Positions 20,280-32,786 of a stretch of 64,000 bases of DNA are shown here, piece by piece; the first letter of the stretch is position 1; each line of letters starts with the position of its first letter. Position numbers and translations under genes: made by a program. Source of the stretch: Nemertoderma westbladi (taxonomy: Eukaryota > Xenacoelomorpha > Nemertodermatida > Nemertodermatidae); the NCBI GenBank assembly GCA_032718475.1, contig JAUCBJ010007930.1, forward strand, positions 1 through 64,000. Reading direction: 5' to 3'. Below the pieces are notes generated by a model. That model made no database searches. It was given only the letters and a program-made list of their open reading frames with translations, and was not told the DNA's origin.

Positions 20280-23200
20280 GATCTTAATCTAACTCGGACC
20301 ATGGTCTAACTCGGACCTTGGTCTCACTCGGACCTTGGTCTAACTCGGACCTTGGTCTCACTCAGACCTTGGTCTCACTTGGATCTTAATCTCATTCGGA
20401 CCTTGGTCTCACTCGGACCTTGGTCTCACTCAGACCTTGGTCTCACTTGGATCTTAATCTCACTCGGACCTTGGTCTCACTCGGACCTTGGTCTAACTCG
20501 GACCTTGGTCTCACTCAGACCTTGGTCTCACTTGGATCTCAATCTCACTCGGACCTTGGTCTCACTCGGACCTTGGTCTAACTCGGACCTTGGTCTAACT
20601 CGGACCTTTGTCTCACTCGGACCTTTGTCTCACTCGGACCTTTGTCTAACTCGGACCTCGGTCTCACTCGGACCTTGGTCTCACTCGGACCTTGGTCTAA
20701 CTCGGACCTTGGTCTCACTCAGACCTTGGTCTCACTTGGATCTTAATCTCATTCGGACCTTGGTCTCACTCGGACCTTGGTCTCACTCAGACCTTGGTCT
20801 CACTTGGATCTTAATCTCACTCGGACCTTGGTCTAACTCGGACCTTTGTCTCACTCGGACCTTGGTCTCACTCAGACCTTGGTCTCACTTGGATCTTAAT
20901 CTCACTCGGACCTTGGTCTCACTCGGACCTTGGTCTCACTCGGACCTTTGTCTCACTCGGACCTTTGTCTCACTCGGACCTTGGTCTAACTCTGACCTTG
21001 GTCTCACTCGGACCTTGGTCTAACTCTGACCTTGGTCTCACTCGGACCTTTGTCTCACTCGGACCTTTGTCTCACTCGGACCTTGGTCTCACTCGGACAT
21101 TGGTCTAACTCGGATCTTGGTCTCACTCGGACCTTGGTCTCACTTGGACCTTGGTCTCACTCGGACCTTTGTCTCACTCGGACCTTGGTGTCATTCGGAC
21201 CTTGGTCTAACTCTGACCTTGGTCTCACTCGGACCTTGGTGTCACTCAGACCTTGGTCTAACTCAGACAATGTTCAAACTCGGACGTTTGTCTCAAGTGG
21301 ACCTTTATCTCACTCAGACCTTTGTCTCACTCAGACCTTGGTCTAACTTGGACCTTGGTCTCACTCGGACCTTTGTCTCACTCGGACATTGGTCTAACTC
21401 GGATCTTGGTCTCACTCGGACCTTGGTCTCACTTGGACCTTGGTCTCACTCGGACCTTGGTCTCACTCGGACCTTTGTCTCACTCGGACCTTGGTGTCAT
21501 TCGGACCTTGGTCTAACTCTGACCTTGGTCTCACTCGGACCTTGGTGTCACTCAGACCTTGGTCTAACTCAGACAATGTTCAAACTCGGACGTTTGTCTC
21601 ATGTGGACCTTTATCTCACTCAGACCTTTGTCTTACTCAGACCTTTGCCTCACTCAGACCTTGGTCTCACTCGGACCTTTGTCTCACTCGGACCTTGGTC
21701 TAACTTGGACCTTTGTCACACGTGGACCTTTGTCTAACTCAGACCTTGGTCTCACTCGGACCTTGGTCCTCTTGGATCTTGTTTTCACTCGGACCTTTGT
21801 CTCACTCAGACCTTGGTCTAACTCGGACCTTGGTCTCACTCGTACCTTGGTCTAACTCGGACCTTGGTCTCACTCGGACCTTGGTCTAACTCTGACCTTG
21901 GTCGGTCTCAGTCGGACCTTGGTCTAACTCGGACCTTTGTCTCACTCGGACCTTTGTCTCACTCGGACCTTTGTCTAACTCGGACCTCGGTCTCACTCGG
22001 ACCTTAGTCTCACTCGGACCTTGGTCTAACTCGGACCTTGGTCTCACTCAGACCTTGGTCTCACTTGGATCTTAATCTCATTCGGACCTTGGTCTCACTC
22101 GGACCTTGGTCTCACTCGGACCTTGGTCTAACTCGAACCTTCGTCACACTCAGACCTTGGTCTCACTTGGATCTTAATCTCACTCGGACCTTGGTCTCAC
22201 TCGGACCTTGGTCTAACTCGGACCTTGGTCTCACTCAGACCTTGGTCTCACTTGGATCTTAATCTCACTCGGACCTTGGTCTCACTCGGACCTTGGTCTA
22301 ACTCGGACCTTGGTCTCACTCGGACCTTTGTCTCACTCGGACCTTTGTCTCACTCGGACCTTGGTCTCACTCAGACCTTGGTCTCACTCGGACCTTGGTC
22401 TCACTCGGACCTTGGTCTCACTCGGACCTTGGTCTAACTCTGACCTTGGTCTCACTCGGACCTTGGTCTCACTCAGACCTTGGTCAAACTCGGACGTTTG
22501 TCTCAAGTGGACCTTTATCTCACTCAGACCTTTGTCTCACTCAGACCTTGGTCTAACTTGGACCTTGGTCTCACTCGGACCTTTGTCTCACTCGGACCTT
22601 GGTCTAACTCGGATCTTGGTCTCACTCGGACCTTGGTCTCACTCGGACCTTGGTCTCACTTGGACCTTGGTCTCACTCGGACCTTGGTCTCACTCGGACC
22701 TTTGTCTCACTCGGACCTTGGTGTCATTCGGACCTTGGTCTAACTCTGACCTTGGTCTCACTCGGACCTTGGTGTCACTCAGACCTTGGTCTAACTCAGA
22801 CATTGTTCAAACTCGGACGTTTGTCTCATGTGAACCTTTGTCTCACTCGGACCTTGGTCTACTCGGACCTTGGTCTAACTCGGACCTTTGTCTCACTCGT
22901 ACCTTGGTCTAACTCGGACCTTGGTCGGTCTCAATCGGACCTTGGTCTAACTCGGACCTTTGTCTCACTCGGACCTTGGTCTATCTCGGACCTTGGTCTC
23001 ACTCGGACCTTGGTCTCACTCGGACCTTGGTCGGTCTCACTCAGACCTTGGTCTAACTCGGACCTTGGTCTAACTCTGACCTTGGTCAGTCTCACTCGGA
23101 CCTTGGTCTAACTCGGACCTTGTTCTAACTCGGACCTTTGTCTCACTCGTACCTTGGTCTAACTCGGACCTTGGACTAACTCTGACTTTGGTCGGTCTCA

Positions 23201-24292
23201 CTCAGACCTTGGTCTAACTCGGACCTTTGTCTCACTCGGACCTTGGTCTAACTCGGACCTTGGTCTAACTCGGACCTTTGTCTCACTCGGACCTTGGTCT
23301 ACTCGGACCTTGGTCTAACTCGTACCTTGGTCTAACTCGTACCTTGGTCTAACTCGGACCTTGGTCGGTCTCACTCGGACCTTGGTCTCACTCGGACCTT
23401 GGTCGGTCTCACTCGGACCTTGGTCGGTCTCACTCGGACCTTGGTCTAACTCGGACCTTGGTCTAACTCTGACCTTGGTCGGTCTCACTCGGACCTTGGT
23501 CTCACTCGGACCTTTGTCTCACTCAGACCTTGGTCTACTCGGACCTTGGTCTAACTCGTACCTTGGTCTAACTCGTACCTTGGTCTAACTCGGACCTTGG
23601 TCGGTCTCACTCGGACCTTGGTCTCACTCGGACCTTGGTCGGTCTCACTCGGACCTTGGTCGGTCTCACTCGGACCTTTGTCTCACTCAGACCTTGGTCT
23701 AACTCTGACCTTGGTCGGTCTCACTCGGACCTTGGTCTAACTCAGTCCTTTGTCGCACTCGGACCTTGGTCTAACTCAGACCTTGGTCTCACTCGGACCT
23801 TGGTCTCACTCGGACCTTGGTCTCACTCGGACCTTGGTCGGTCTCACTCGGACCTTGGTCGGTCTCACTCGGACCTTGGTCTAACTCGGACCTTGGTCTA
23901 ACTCTGACCTTGGTCGGTCTCACTCGGACCTTGGTCTCACTCGGACCTTTGTCTCACTCAGACCTTGGTCTAACTCTGACCTTGGTCGGTTTCACTCGGA
24001 CCTTGGTCTAACTCTGACCTTGGTCGGTCTCAGTTGGACCTTGGTCTAACTCGGACCTTTGTCTCACTCGTACCTTGGTCTAACTCGGACCTTGGTCTCA
24101 CTCGGACCTTGGTCTAACTCTGACCTTGGTCGGTCTCAGTCGGACCTTGGTCTTACTCGAACCTTTGTCTCACTCGTACCTTGGTCTAACTCGGACCTTG
24201 GTCTCACTCGGACCTTGGTCTTACTCGGACCTTGGTCTCACTCAGACCCTGGTTTCAAACGGACCTTGGTCTAACTCGTACCTTTGGCATAA
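20280..24292. repeat. 17-bp minisatellite, about 235 units over 4 kb
   Basis: The unit is TCACTCGGACCTTGGTC with common variants (TAAC for TCAC, CAGACC, TTTGTC, TTGGATCTTAATC). A 21-bp form with an extra GGTC is frequent after about 21900. Blocks with the same variant order recur: a run containing GACAATGTTCAAACTCGGAC lies near 21265 and 21575, and related copies lie near 22485 and 22800. This shows segmental growth by multi-unit duplication. Open frames across it are a by-product. Confidence 0.95.
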
Positions 24293-24703
24293 TACATGTA
24301 AAACCTGTAATATATGCCTAATTGTCTATCTGTCCAGTTTGAAAGTTCGAAAAATTACACCGTCACAGTTATAGTCGACAAGCAATAATAATATTAATTC
24401 ATGTTAATTATCAAGAAGCAAACAGGTTAGTTTGGACAATTCTAAACACAAACCTGAGACGGCAAAAACAGGTTCATATTTGTTGGCTGTCGGCTGTTGG
24501 TTGTTGGCGTAGCCTTTACACCACGTAAAATAAAAAGAATGGGTTTCTATAATATTCACCTTAAAGCAAAAATGGGTAACAAAATTTCAGTGGTACCACA
24601 TATATGGAATTGTAGCTAAAGTCAAAGTTGTGGTATTCCTATTGCATTTATCTGATACTCATTTGAACCGCATTAAGGAAGAGTAAACAAACACCTCCAG
24701 AAC

Positions 24704-25655
24704 AAGGGATGGGTGGAATTTAAGACAACACCTGAAAACGATGACAACACTCAGCCACAGTCAACAAATGGTTGACCATTATCAAAAATAGCCACAAACA
24801 ATGTAAATAACTGCAGATCGCAGTCCTAAAAGTAATTCTGCCAAGTTTCAGCTCCGCATATCACCAGGCAAGTCACAGGAAAACAGTCAAACGTCTGGGG
24901 ACAACATTGAATCGTTATCCGTCCTGCCGTTTGTTGGTCGATCTGTCGCCGAATGTTTGAAGGCTAATAAACAATCTTTAATGGGATTAATAGGTAAAGG
25001 TTGAAATAGTGATGCCCTTATGTACAGCTGTAATGGTACGGTAAACTTGCGATACAGCGAGTTTCCGTCAGTATAAAAATATGAGGCGCAATTTGGATTA
25101 TTTATACACTTCTTAATCTTTGTGTAAGTCCTATATCTACCGAAGAATATGTTGGAATATGTTGGATACCGGTATCTGAAGGAAGACTGCGTGTGTTGTG
25201 AAGGGCGATTTAATCGATTTCATTAAGAGCTAGCAGTGGAATCGCAGAGGAAGTAATAGTCAATTAATTTAAAAGCGTTGTAATTGCTATTGTTTTCCTA
25301 ATTTCACCGTTAAGATACCCCACAAATGAACCACTAACTGATACATAAACTACATACAAACTGTAGGCCTAACTGGTGAACAGTATTACTGTATTGCAGA
25401 ATACCGAATTCATAATTTTGAGTGTTGTCCGGACATTTTGTGTGTTGTCCCAGACGTTTGACTGTTTTCCTGTGACTTGCATGGTGATATGCGGAGCTGA
25501 AACTTGGCAGAATTACTTTTAGGACTGCGTTCTACTGTTATTTACATTGTTTCTGGCCATTTATGATTATGGTCTAACCATTTGTTGACTGTGGCTGAGT
25601 GTTGTCACCGTTTTTAGGTGTTGTCACAAATTTAAACTATCCCAGAACAAGTCCA
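24704..25655. mobile_element. Fold-back element, about 200-bp inverted repeats
   Basis: Left arm about 24704-24905 and right arm about 25444-25655 are imperfect reverse complements (for example GACAACACTCAGCCACAGTC left against GACTGTGGCTGAGTGTTGTC right). The spacer of about 540 bases holds no reading frame. GTGTTGTC motifs cluster near the arms. It looks like a non-autonomous fold-back or MITE-type element; target duplications were not resolved. Confidence 0.75.
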
Positions 25656-27985
25656 GAAACAAAGCGGTCCAAACTACCAGGTTCCTATAAACTTTCCAAG
25701 TTTGGCGATGTTGCGATGGAAGGTGATTGAGGAACGTAGCTCTTCTAACCGATAAATAATTACAAGTATTGTCTACAAATTATCTGGCTGATTATCAAAT
25801 TGTAATATGCTATGATTCCCGTTTACTGTTAGAAATTACCGGCCACTACAACCTGCTCCTTTCTCTTAACGGCTTATTACCGGGCGAAAATTGGAAGCGG
25901 AGGAATATTGCACCCAATCGTCTAACAAAACTTGATCAGTGTTTACTGTAGTTTGCGTAGTTTTCCTAGACTCTAACGTCTTGTCTTTCTGCGATTTTTC
26001 AAACACTTTCAGAATTAAGTGAAACAACAACACCAATGTTTCATTTATTTATAAAACATTAAAACATTCCATTATTTATGATTCCATTCGTATTTATAGA
26101 AATAATTGTGTTAATATTATTTCATAGTTTCATATTCATGATCTCAATAAAATATTGTTTTAGTTGATACTTTGCTTTGGGGAGGATCCGGGAAGGTGTC
26201 CCGAGCTCTGATTGGTTCCTTTATGTTCAGCAGTAACTGAACTCGACAAACCGCAATCTCGTTGCAACAGCTAGGATGAATTACTTGAATTAAAAGCAGA
26301 TTGTACAATTTTTAAAGAATAGTTTGAATTTTTAGAGATTTAACTACTTCAATGTAATTTCAGCAATAATAATAATAATTATAAAATAATTAAATTATAT
26401 AGCGCCCTATACATTATATTCTAGGAGCTTAAAAAATAACCTGTAGTAAACAATTCAAATATTAGCTAAAAGATCTAAAAAACATGTAAAAGCAATAATT
26501 TAAGTAAAAAAAGTTTAAGAAATACAGTCCGGTCTACAGTAGGTATGGTGGACTGTAAAAATACAGTCCATTATGGTATGTATTCATTGGCCATATTCCA
26601 GTAGTAGTGGGTCTTCATTAGCTTCTTGAAGGAGATCAGTGAAGTCTCTGTTCATTCCATAATGACAGTGCAGCAACGATCAACGAAGGAAGCAGGATTC
26701 CTGTAAATATCGAGATTGTAACGGGGTACCATAAGCAACCCTTCATTGCTGGTGCACAAGGTTCGTTCGGGATGAAAGTTAGTCAAGCAACTTCCTTTTT
26801 GTCTGCATTAATTAAAAAAAAATGCTTTTTGTCCAACTTTGGTCAATCAATCTCACATTAAGTTACTACTTACTGTCTATTACATTAATCTCATGTCCTA
26901 GGATTGAAAAGATTGTGCTCAGCATCATTGTGCTCATTATCATTATCGCATTATCATTATAGCTGCTGACCCTACACATCTATTATAGGCACTTTGGAAC
27001 GGCTCTCTTGAGCTGATTCTAGTTCATGTATACAGTATTAGCTGGTTTACAACCGTGCCTTCTCTATTAACGGAGATATATCTACACCAAGTTGGAAATT
27101 GGTCGAAAATTCTTCAATAGTTCAGGATTCAAGCGAACCTTCTTAATAATAGGATAGCTTATTTGTAGGCCTACAGTGTTGGAAAGATCAGCTGATAATG
27201 ATAAGTTAATGATCATAGTTAATATCGTTAATAATAGTTCCCACATTTTGTTTCACTAAGAAAGTTGGTATGGGGTCCTGTGGACTTGATTTGGGTTTAA
27301 AATATACTGTATGTATCAATTATCATTTTTCATTGATTTATTTATCCTGTATGTCAAGACGAATTCAACGTCAGCCATTTAGGTATCATCACATATATCC
27401 TGTTCCTCTAATTCATCCCATATTTTTGCAATTTTGGTTTCACAATTTTTTTTTTTCACAATTTTGGTTTGGCAAATCGATTAGCCAATTCGACAGTTGA
27501 GACATGCTATGGTAGAACGCAAGGTGTTGCATTACAAGAGTTTATTTACATTAGACCATAATAGTTTCTGGTCACAAGAGTTGGAATTCAGGATCCCCTG
27601 TAAATCGAATGCACTGTTGCTGCAGATACCACTTCACATTTATTTGCAAATGTGATTCTATCAATTTCGATATTTTCTATAACGCCGCTCCAGCTGTTTT
27701 CTCTTCCTCTTTTCGCTACTATTAATCAAGGTGCTATTGGTCGTTTAGCCACTTGATACTGGCACACTGGAGCCCAAAATTTTGTTGCGTTTTGATACAA
27801 TATCATTGTCAAATACAATACAATAGTCAATAAGAAATACTCTAATCGTTCCGTTGAGTGTTGGGGTTCTTTGTTTTCCGAAAGGAACTCGGAAAGGACG
27901 TTAACACCTTACAATTATTACATACTAATACTACTAATATACTACTCTGTCGGCATGCTGTATTGCAGTTGAATTAGATATATTA
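25656..27985. other. AT-rich spacer, no gene seen
   Basis: No supported exon. A stretch near 26360-26415 (AATAATAATAATAATT followed by TATATAGCGCCCTATAC) resembles the tail of a small non-autonomous element, but the evidence is weak. Confidence 0.5.
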
Positions 27986-27989
27986 GTCC

Positions 27990-28618
27990 TACTGTATATT
28001 AAGAGTGCTGTGCCGCCGTTTATTGACAAAATTGCGCCGCCACAACTCCGTATCACCCATGACATTTGCTATATCATCCGCATCTTCAAGGCCAGTGTCC
28101 TTTAAGATGCGTCTCAAGAAAGTCATGGGCTATCCAAATGCTTATTCACTCCATGAGGCCGCCAAAGCACAAAATTATGCACTGGCTGGGAGGCAATATC
28201 ATACAAAGCGGAGGCGGCTCCGTTCAAGTGTCAAGCTAGGGGAGACTATTGAAACACTTCCAATGTTGTATATTGTTGATTGGAGATGTACTTGACCCAA
28301 TGAACCCGGCGCAGCATTCCTGTGAAAGTGCCATCCAGAAATTTGGTGTCCTCTGCAGATTTGGTAGCCCTGCATGGACTCCCATAAGAGTACTGGTATT
28401 ACTACTGCCATAAATAATAGAACCTTGAGATTCCGTTTTATTCTATGGGACTTCCTAATTCTGGACAGACTATTCAATGCTGCCCATACCTTCCCCTTAC
28501 GTATCCGAAGGTCTTCACCAGACTTTTTGATCCATCCATGATACCAAGTAGTAGAACTCATCATCATGTTCAAGCATTTTAAGCCATCCTTTGGGCTCAT
28601 GCCCTTACGATCAGACAT
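27990..28618 (-). pseudogene. Non-LTR retrotransposon (LINE) 3' fragment
   Basis: The minus-strand translation contains DLRIRKGKVWAALNSLSRI and then RNLKVLLFMAVVIPVLLWES, the region just after the reverse transcriptase of many LINEs (consensus KLRLFRATVIPVLLYG). Further down, in shifted frames, segments match RLRFAG and the C-terminal DTGLE..ELA..M motif. A related, better preserved piece lies at 59210-59844 in the same orientation. It is 5'-truncated with frame breaks, so inactive. Confidence 0.7.
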
Positions 28619-28808
28619 TTATTGACGGATGTCTAGGTTGACTGTCCATGATTTTGGTCTAACTAACTAAATGTTGGTGCACTAGTTAACTAAACTCCAA
28701 CTAACTAAATAAGCTCAAACACCGGTTTAACTAGTTGATCAGATTAACCAGTTGAACATCGCTGCAAATAGAAATAAGGTAAGAAAACGAAATAAAATTA
28801 GGACCAAA

Positions 28809-31800
28809 ATGGCGAAGTATATTATCTCACTTTTCACTTTGTCTCTGATGGTTATGGGAAGTTCATCTTATGGGTTGAAGAAAAGAGAATTGACAAATTT
28901 ACTAAACAACATTAAGAGAGGTGAGTCTATTTAATATGTACAGTAGGTTAGTACAGTAGAAGAGGGTTGGAGCTTGAAAGGAACCAAAACAATAACGAGA
29001 GTTATGAATACTGTAGGAAACTGGATTTAATTTTTAATCAACAACTGCTTGGTTTGAGAATCAACAGCCAGAGGTCTACCGACAAACCGTGTCCCAGGGG
29101 AATCACCCCCCACCCGCTCTCCCTACCTAATATATGCCCCCCTTGCACGATCGCCTAGCACGTGCGCTAGTTCCAAGAATCACTAGAAGTACAGTATGAG
29201 AGAGAAATAAATAACAATGACTAAAAGTAATTAAAACAACCAAGCGAGGACCAACAGGGGTTAGAGCCGTGCGGTGCATGAAATAAATACCACCAAACCA
29301 CAACCATACCGGTAACCATACCAACAGGGGTTAGAGCCGTGCGGTGCATGAAATAAATACCACCAAACCACAACCATACCGGTAGCCATACCAACAGGGG
29401 TTAGAGCCGTGCGGTGCATGAAATAAATACCACCAAACCACAACCATACCGGTACCCATACCAACAGGGGTTAGAGCCGTGCGGTGCATGAAATAAATAC
29501 CACCAAATCACAACCATACCGGTACCCATACCAACAGGGGTTAGAGCCGTGCGGTGCATGAAATAAATACCACCAAATCACAACCATACCGGTACCCATA
29601 CCAACAGGGGTTAGAGCCGTGCGGTGTATGAAATAAATACCACCAAATCACAACTATACCGGTACCCATACCAACAGGGGTTAGAGCCGTGCGGTGCATG
29701 AAATAAATACCACCAAATCACAACTATACCGGTACCCATACCAACAGGGGTTAGAGCCGTGCGGTGCATGAAATAAATACCATCAAACCACAACCATACC
29801 GGTACCCATACCAACAGGGGTTAGAGCCGTGCGGTGCATGAAATAAATACCACCAAATCACAACTATACCGGTACCCATACCAACAGGGGTTAGAGCCGT
29901 GCGGTGCATGAAATAAATACCACCAAACCACAACCATACCGGTACCCATACCAACAGGGGTTAAAGCCGTGCGGTGTATGAAATAAATACCACCAAATCA
30001 CAACCATACCGGTACCCATACCAACAGGGGTTAGAGCCGTGCGGTGCATGAAATAAATACCACCAAACCACAACCATACCGGTACCAATACCAACAGGGG
30101 TTAGAGCCGTGCGGTGCATGAAATAAATACCACCAAATCACAACCATACCGGTACCCATACCAACAGGAGGCAGGGAGGGCAGGAGGGGTTAAAGCCGTG
30201 CGGTGTATGAAATAAATACCACCAAATCACAACCATACCGGTACCCATACCAACAGGGGTTAGAGCCGTGCGGTGCATGAAATAAATACCACCAAACCAC
30301 AACCATACCGGTACCAATACCAACAGGGGTTAGAGCCGTGCGGTGTATGAAATAAATACCACCAAACCACAACCATACCGGAACCCATACCAACAGGGGA
30401 TAGAGCCGTGCGGTGCATGAAATAAATACCACCAAACCACAACCATACCGGTACCCATACCAACAGGGGTTAGAGCCGTGCGGTGCATGAAATAAATACC
30501 ACCAAACCACAACCATACCGGTACCCATACCAACAGGGGTTAGAGCCGTGCGGTGCATGAAATAAATACCACCAAACCACAACCATACCGGAACCCATAC
30601 CAACAGGGGATAGAGCCGTGCGGTGCATGAAATAAATACCACCAAACCACAACCATACCGGTACCCATACCAACAGGGGTTAGAGCCGTGCGGTGCATGA
30701 AATAAATACCACCAAATCACAACCATACCGGTACCCATACCAACAGGGGTAAGAGCCGTGCGGTGCATGAAATAAATACCACCAAACCACAACCATACCG
30801 GTACCCATACCAACAGCGTGATAGATAGATATATTTTTTGTGACTAATTACCAATTAATTCTGCAGATACATGTGGCGGTATTTGGTGCAAAGACCACAG
30901 CCATTGCATTTCCGTAAAAAGTGTTTGTGACGACAAGACAGATTGTGATGACGCCAGCGACGAAGATCCAATTCACATCTGCAGTAAGTCTGAGTTCTAG
31001 GCAGGGCCGGAATTTTTTAAGTCTGATTTCTATATTCTAGGCTACTGTAAACATACAGTAGCCTAGAATATAGAAATCAGACTTTAAAAAAATCTAGATA
31101 GACATACATTATTAATTTCTACGTAAACACATTTTAAAAGTAAATTCTACGCTCCTGGTTTTGGTGCTGGCATGAAGAATTGTATTTGGAATACTCTGAA
31201 TTAAATTTTTTTAATAATTTTACCGGAAACTTAAATACCATTTGGGGTAAAAATTTATGGTATGGTAAAATCTTATAGCAGGATTGGGCGACAAATAGTA
31301 GGCCTATATGTCTTCGCTGCGGGGTGATGCTTGGTTTTACTTAAAAATATATAGAATGTATACTGTAAGTTGAGGCAAAGACGTTTGAATAAAATAATTA
31401 ATTGTACATATTCATTTGATTTTTTTCCACAGCTTTCTCTATTGGTTTACCTAAACCACACTTTTATACAGTATGTGCAATTAAGAGGCATCATATTGCA
31501 TGTTAGTAAAGTATTTCCGTGGCAGTTCCAGTAGGTACTGCATAGGCCTACAGTAGGCTAGCTTGAAGATGGTACGAGTTTGGGTGACCTGACCTACAGT
31601 AGGCTAGCTCGAAGATGGTACGAGTTCGGGTGACCTGGCCTACAGTAGGCTAGCTCGAAGATGGTACCAGCTTGGGTGACCTGGCCTACAGTAGGCTAGC
31701 TCGAAGATGGTACGAGTTCGGGTGACCTGGCCTACAGTAGGCTAGCTCGAAGATGGTACGAGTTTGGGTGACCTGACCTACAGTGGGCTAGCTCGAAGAT

Positions 31801-32610
31801 GGTACGAGTTTGGGTGACCTGGCCTACAGTAGGCTAGCTCGAAGATGGTACGAGTTTGGGTGACCTGGCCTACAGTGGGCTAGCTCGAAGATATGGTACG
31901 AGTTTGGGTGACCTGGCCTACAGTAGGCTAGCTCGAAGATGGTACGAGTTCGGGTGACCTGGCCTACAGTAGGCTAGCTCGAAGATGGTACGAGTTTGGG
32001 TGACCTGGCCTACAGTAGGCTAGCTCGAAGATGGTACGAGTTTGGGTGACCTGGCCTACAGTAGGCTAGCTCGAAGATGGTACGAGTTTGGGTGACCTGG
32101 CCTACAGTAGGCTAGCTCGAAGATGGTACGAGTTTGGGTGACCTGGCCTACAGTAGGCTAGCTCGAAGATGGTATGAGTTTGGGTGACCTGGCCTACAGT
32201 AGGCTAGCTCGAAGATGGTACGAGTTTGGGTGACCTGGCCTACAGTAGGCTAGCTCGAAGATGGTACGAGTTTGGGTGACCTGGCCTACAGTAGGCTAGC
32301 TCGAAGATGGTACGAGTTTGGGTGACCTGGCCTACAGTAGGCTAGCTCGAAGATGGTACGAGTTTGGGTGACCTATCACATGCACTAGCCTATCCACAGA
32401 AGTACTGCCAAAAAGTCAGCGCTTGCAATCGCCGATTTTAATTAATTTTAATGATAATATTACCTTTCAGACAAGGATTCGTGCTTAATGACATGCAACG
32501 ATGACGTTACATGTTTGTCGCCTCTGTTTCTCTGCGACGGAATAAAGCAATGCGAAGGGGGAGAGGATGAGGACCCAGGTCACTGCGAATGGGAACCAAC
32601 GGTTGTCTAG
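28809..32610 (+). CDS. Secreted protein with two LDL-receptor class A domains (3 exons, 122 aa)
   Basis: Exons are 28809-28920, 30867-30983 and 32471-32610. Donors GTGAGT (28921) and GTAAGT (30984) and acceptors TTCTGCAG and CCTTTCAG are consensus. Both introns are phase 1, the usual phase for LDLa exons, and joining gives one frame ending in TAG at 32608. Exon 1 encodes a signal peptide (MAKYIISLFTLSLMVMGSSS) and a short basic linker. Exon 2 encodes one LDLa domain with six cysteines and the calcium-binding C-DDASDE end. Exon 3 encodes a second six-cysteine LDLa (C-DGIKQC-EGGEDE). Such domains bind calcium and mediate extracellular protein contacts; the partner is unknown. AATAAA signals lie at 32776 and 32781. 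Intron 1 holds a 70-bp minisatellite and intron 2 a 46-bp one. Confidence 0.85.
29249..30817. repeat. 70-bp intronic minisatellite, about 22 units
   Basis: Lies in intron 1 of the LDLa gene. Each unit has CCAACAGGGGTTAGAGCCGT, AAATAAATACCACCAAA and ACCATACCGGTACCCATA. One junction near 30167-30190 carries an extra purine-rich insertion (GGAGGCAGGGAGGGCAGGAG). Open frames on the minus strand are incidental. Confidence 0.95.
31019..31084. repeat. Perfect palindrome, 31-bp arms and 4-base loop
   Basis: The left arm begins AAGTCTGATTTCTATATTC and the right arm is its exact reverse complement, separated by AACA. It sits 36 bases into intron 2 of the LDLa gene, 3' of the donor. It would form a 31-bp RNA hairpin in the pre-mRNA. 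Confidence 0.95.
31547..32374. repeat. 46-bp intronic minisatellite, 18 units
   Basis: Lies in intron 2 of the LDLa gene and ends about 95 bases before the exon 3 acceptor. Units are very uniform: CCTACAGTAGGCTAGCTCGA then AGATGGTACGAG then TTTGGGTGACCTGG. Total length is 18 x 46 within a couple of bases. Confidence 0.95.
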
Positions 32611-32775
32611 CAACATAAACTCTTCACCAAAAAACAAAATATTATTTCCTATCTTATAAAAAACTCATAAATGTTACAATTATTCATGTTTTAACCTTGG
32701 TGTATGGTTGTTTCCCGATCATTTATTCTGTTGGTGGTGTATTTTTTATCCCTTCAGGCAATACGGACCAAGGAA

Positions 32776-32786
32776 AATAAAATAAA
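32776..32786 (+). terminator. Polyadenylation signals for the LDLa gene
   Basis: Two overlapping AATAAA hexamers lie about 170 bases after the TAG stop on the same strand. Confidence 0.5.

Noticed and set aside
20352-24374. Many overlapping frames encoding SLGPWSHSDLGLTRTLV-like repeats
   Set aside because: Three 17-bp units make a 51-bp frame repeat; all three frames stay open. A by-product of the array.
29249-32374. Regular repeats that might suggest a CRISPR array
   Set aside because: Units are contiguous tandem copies without unique spacers, inside introns of an animal gene.
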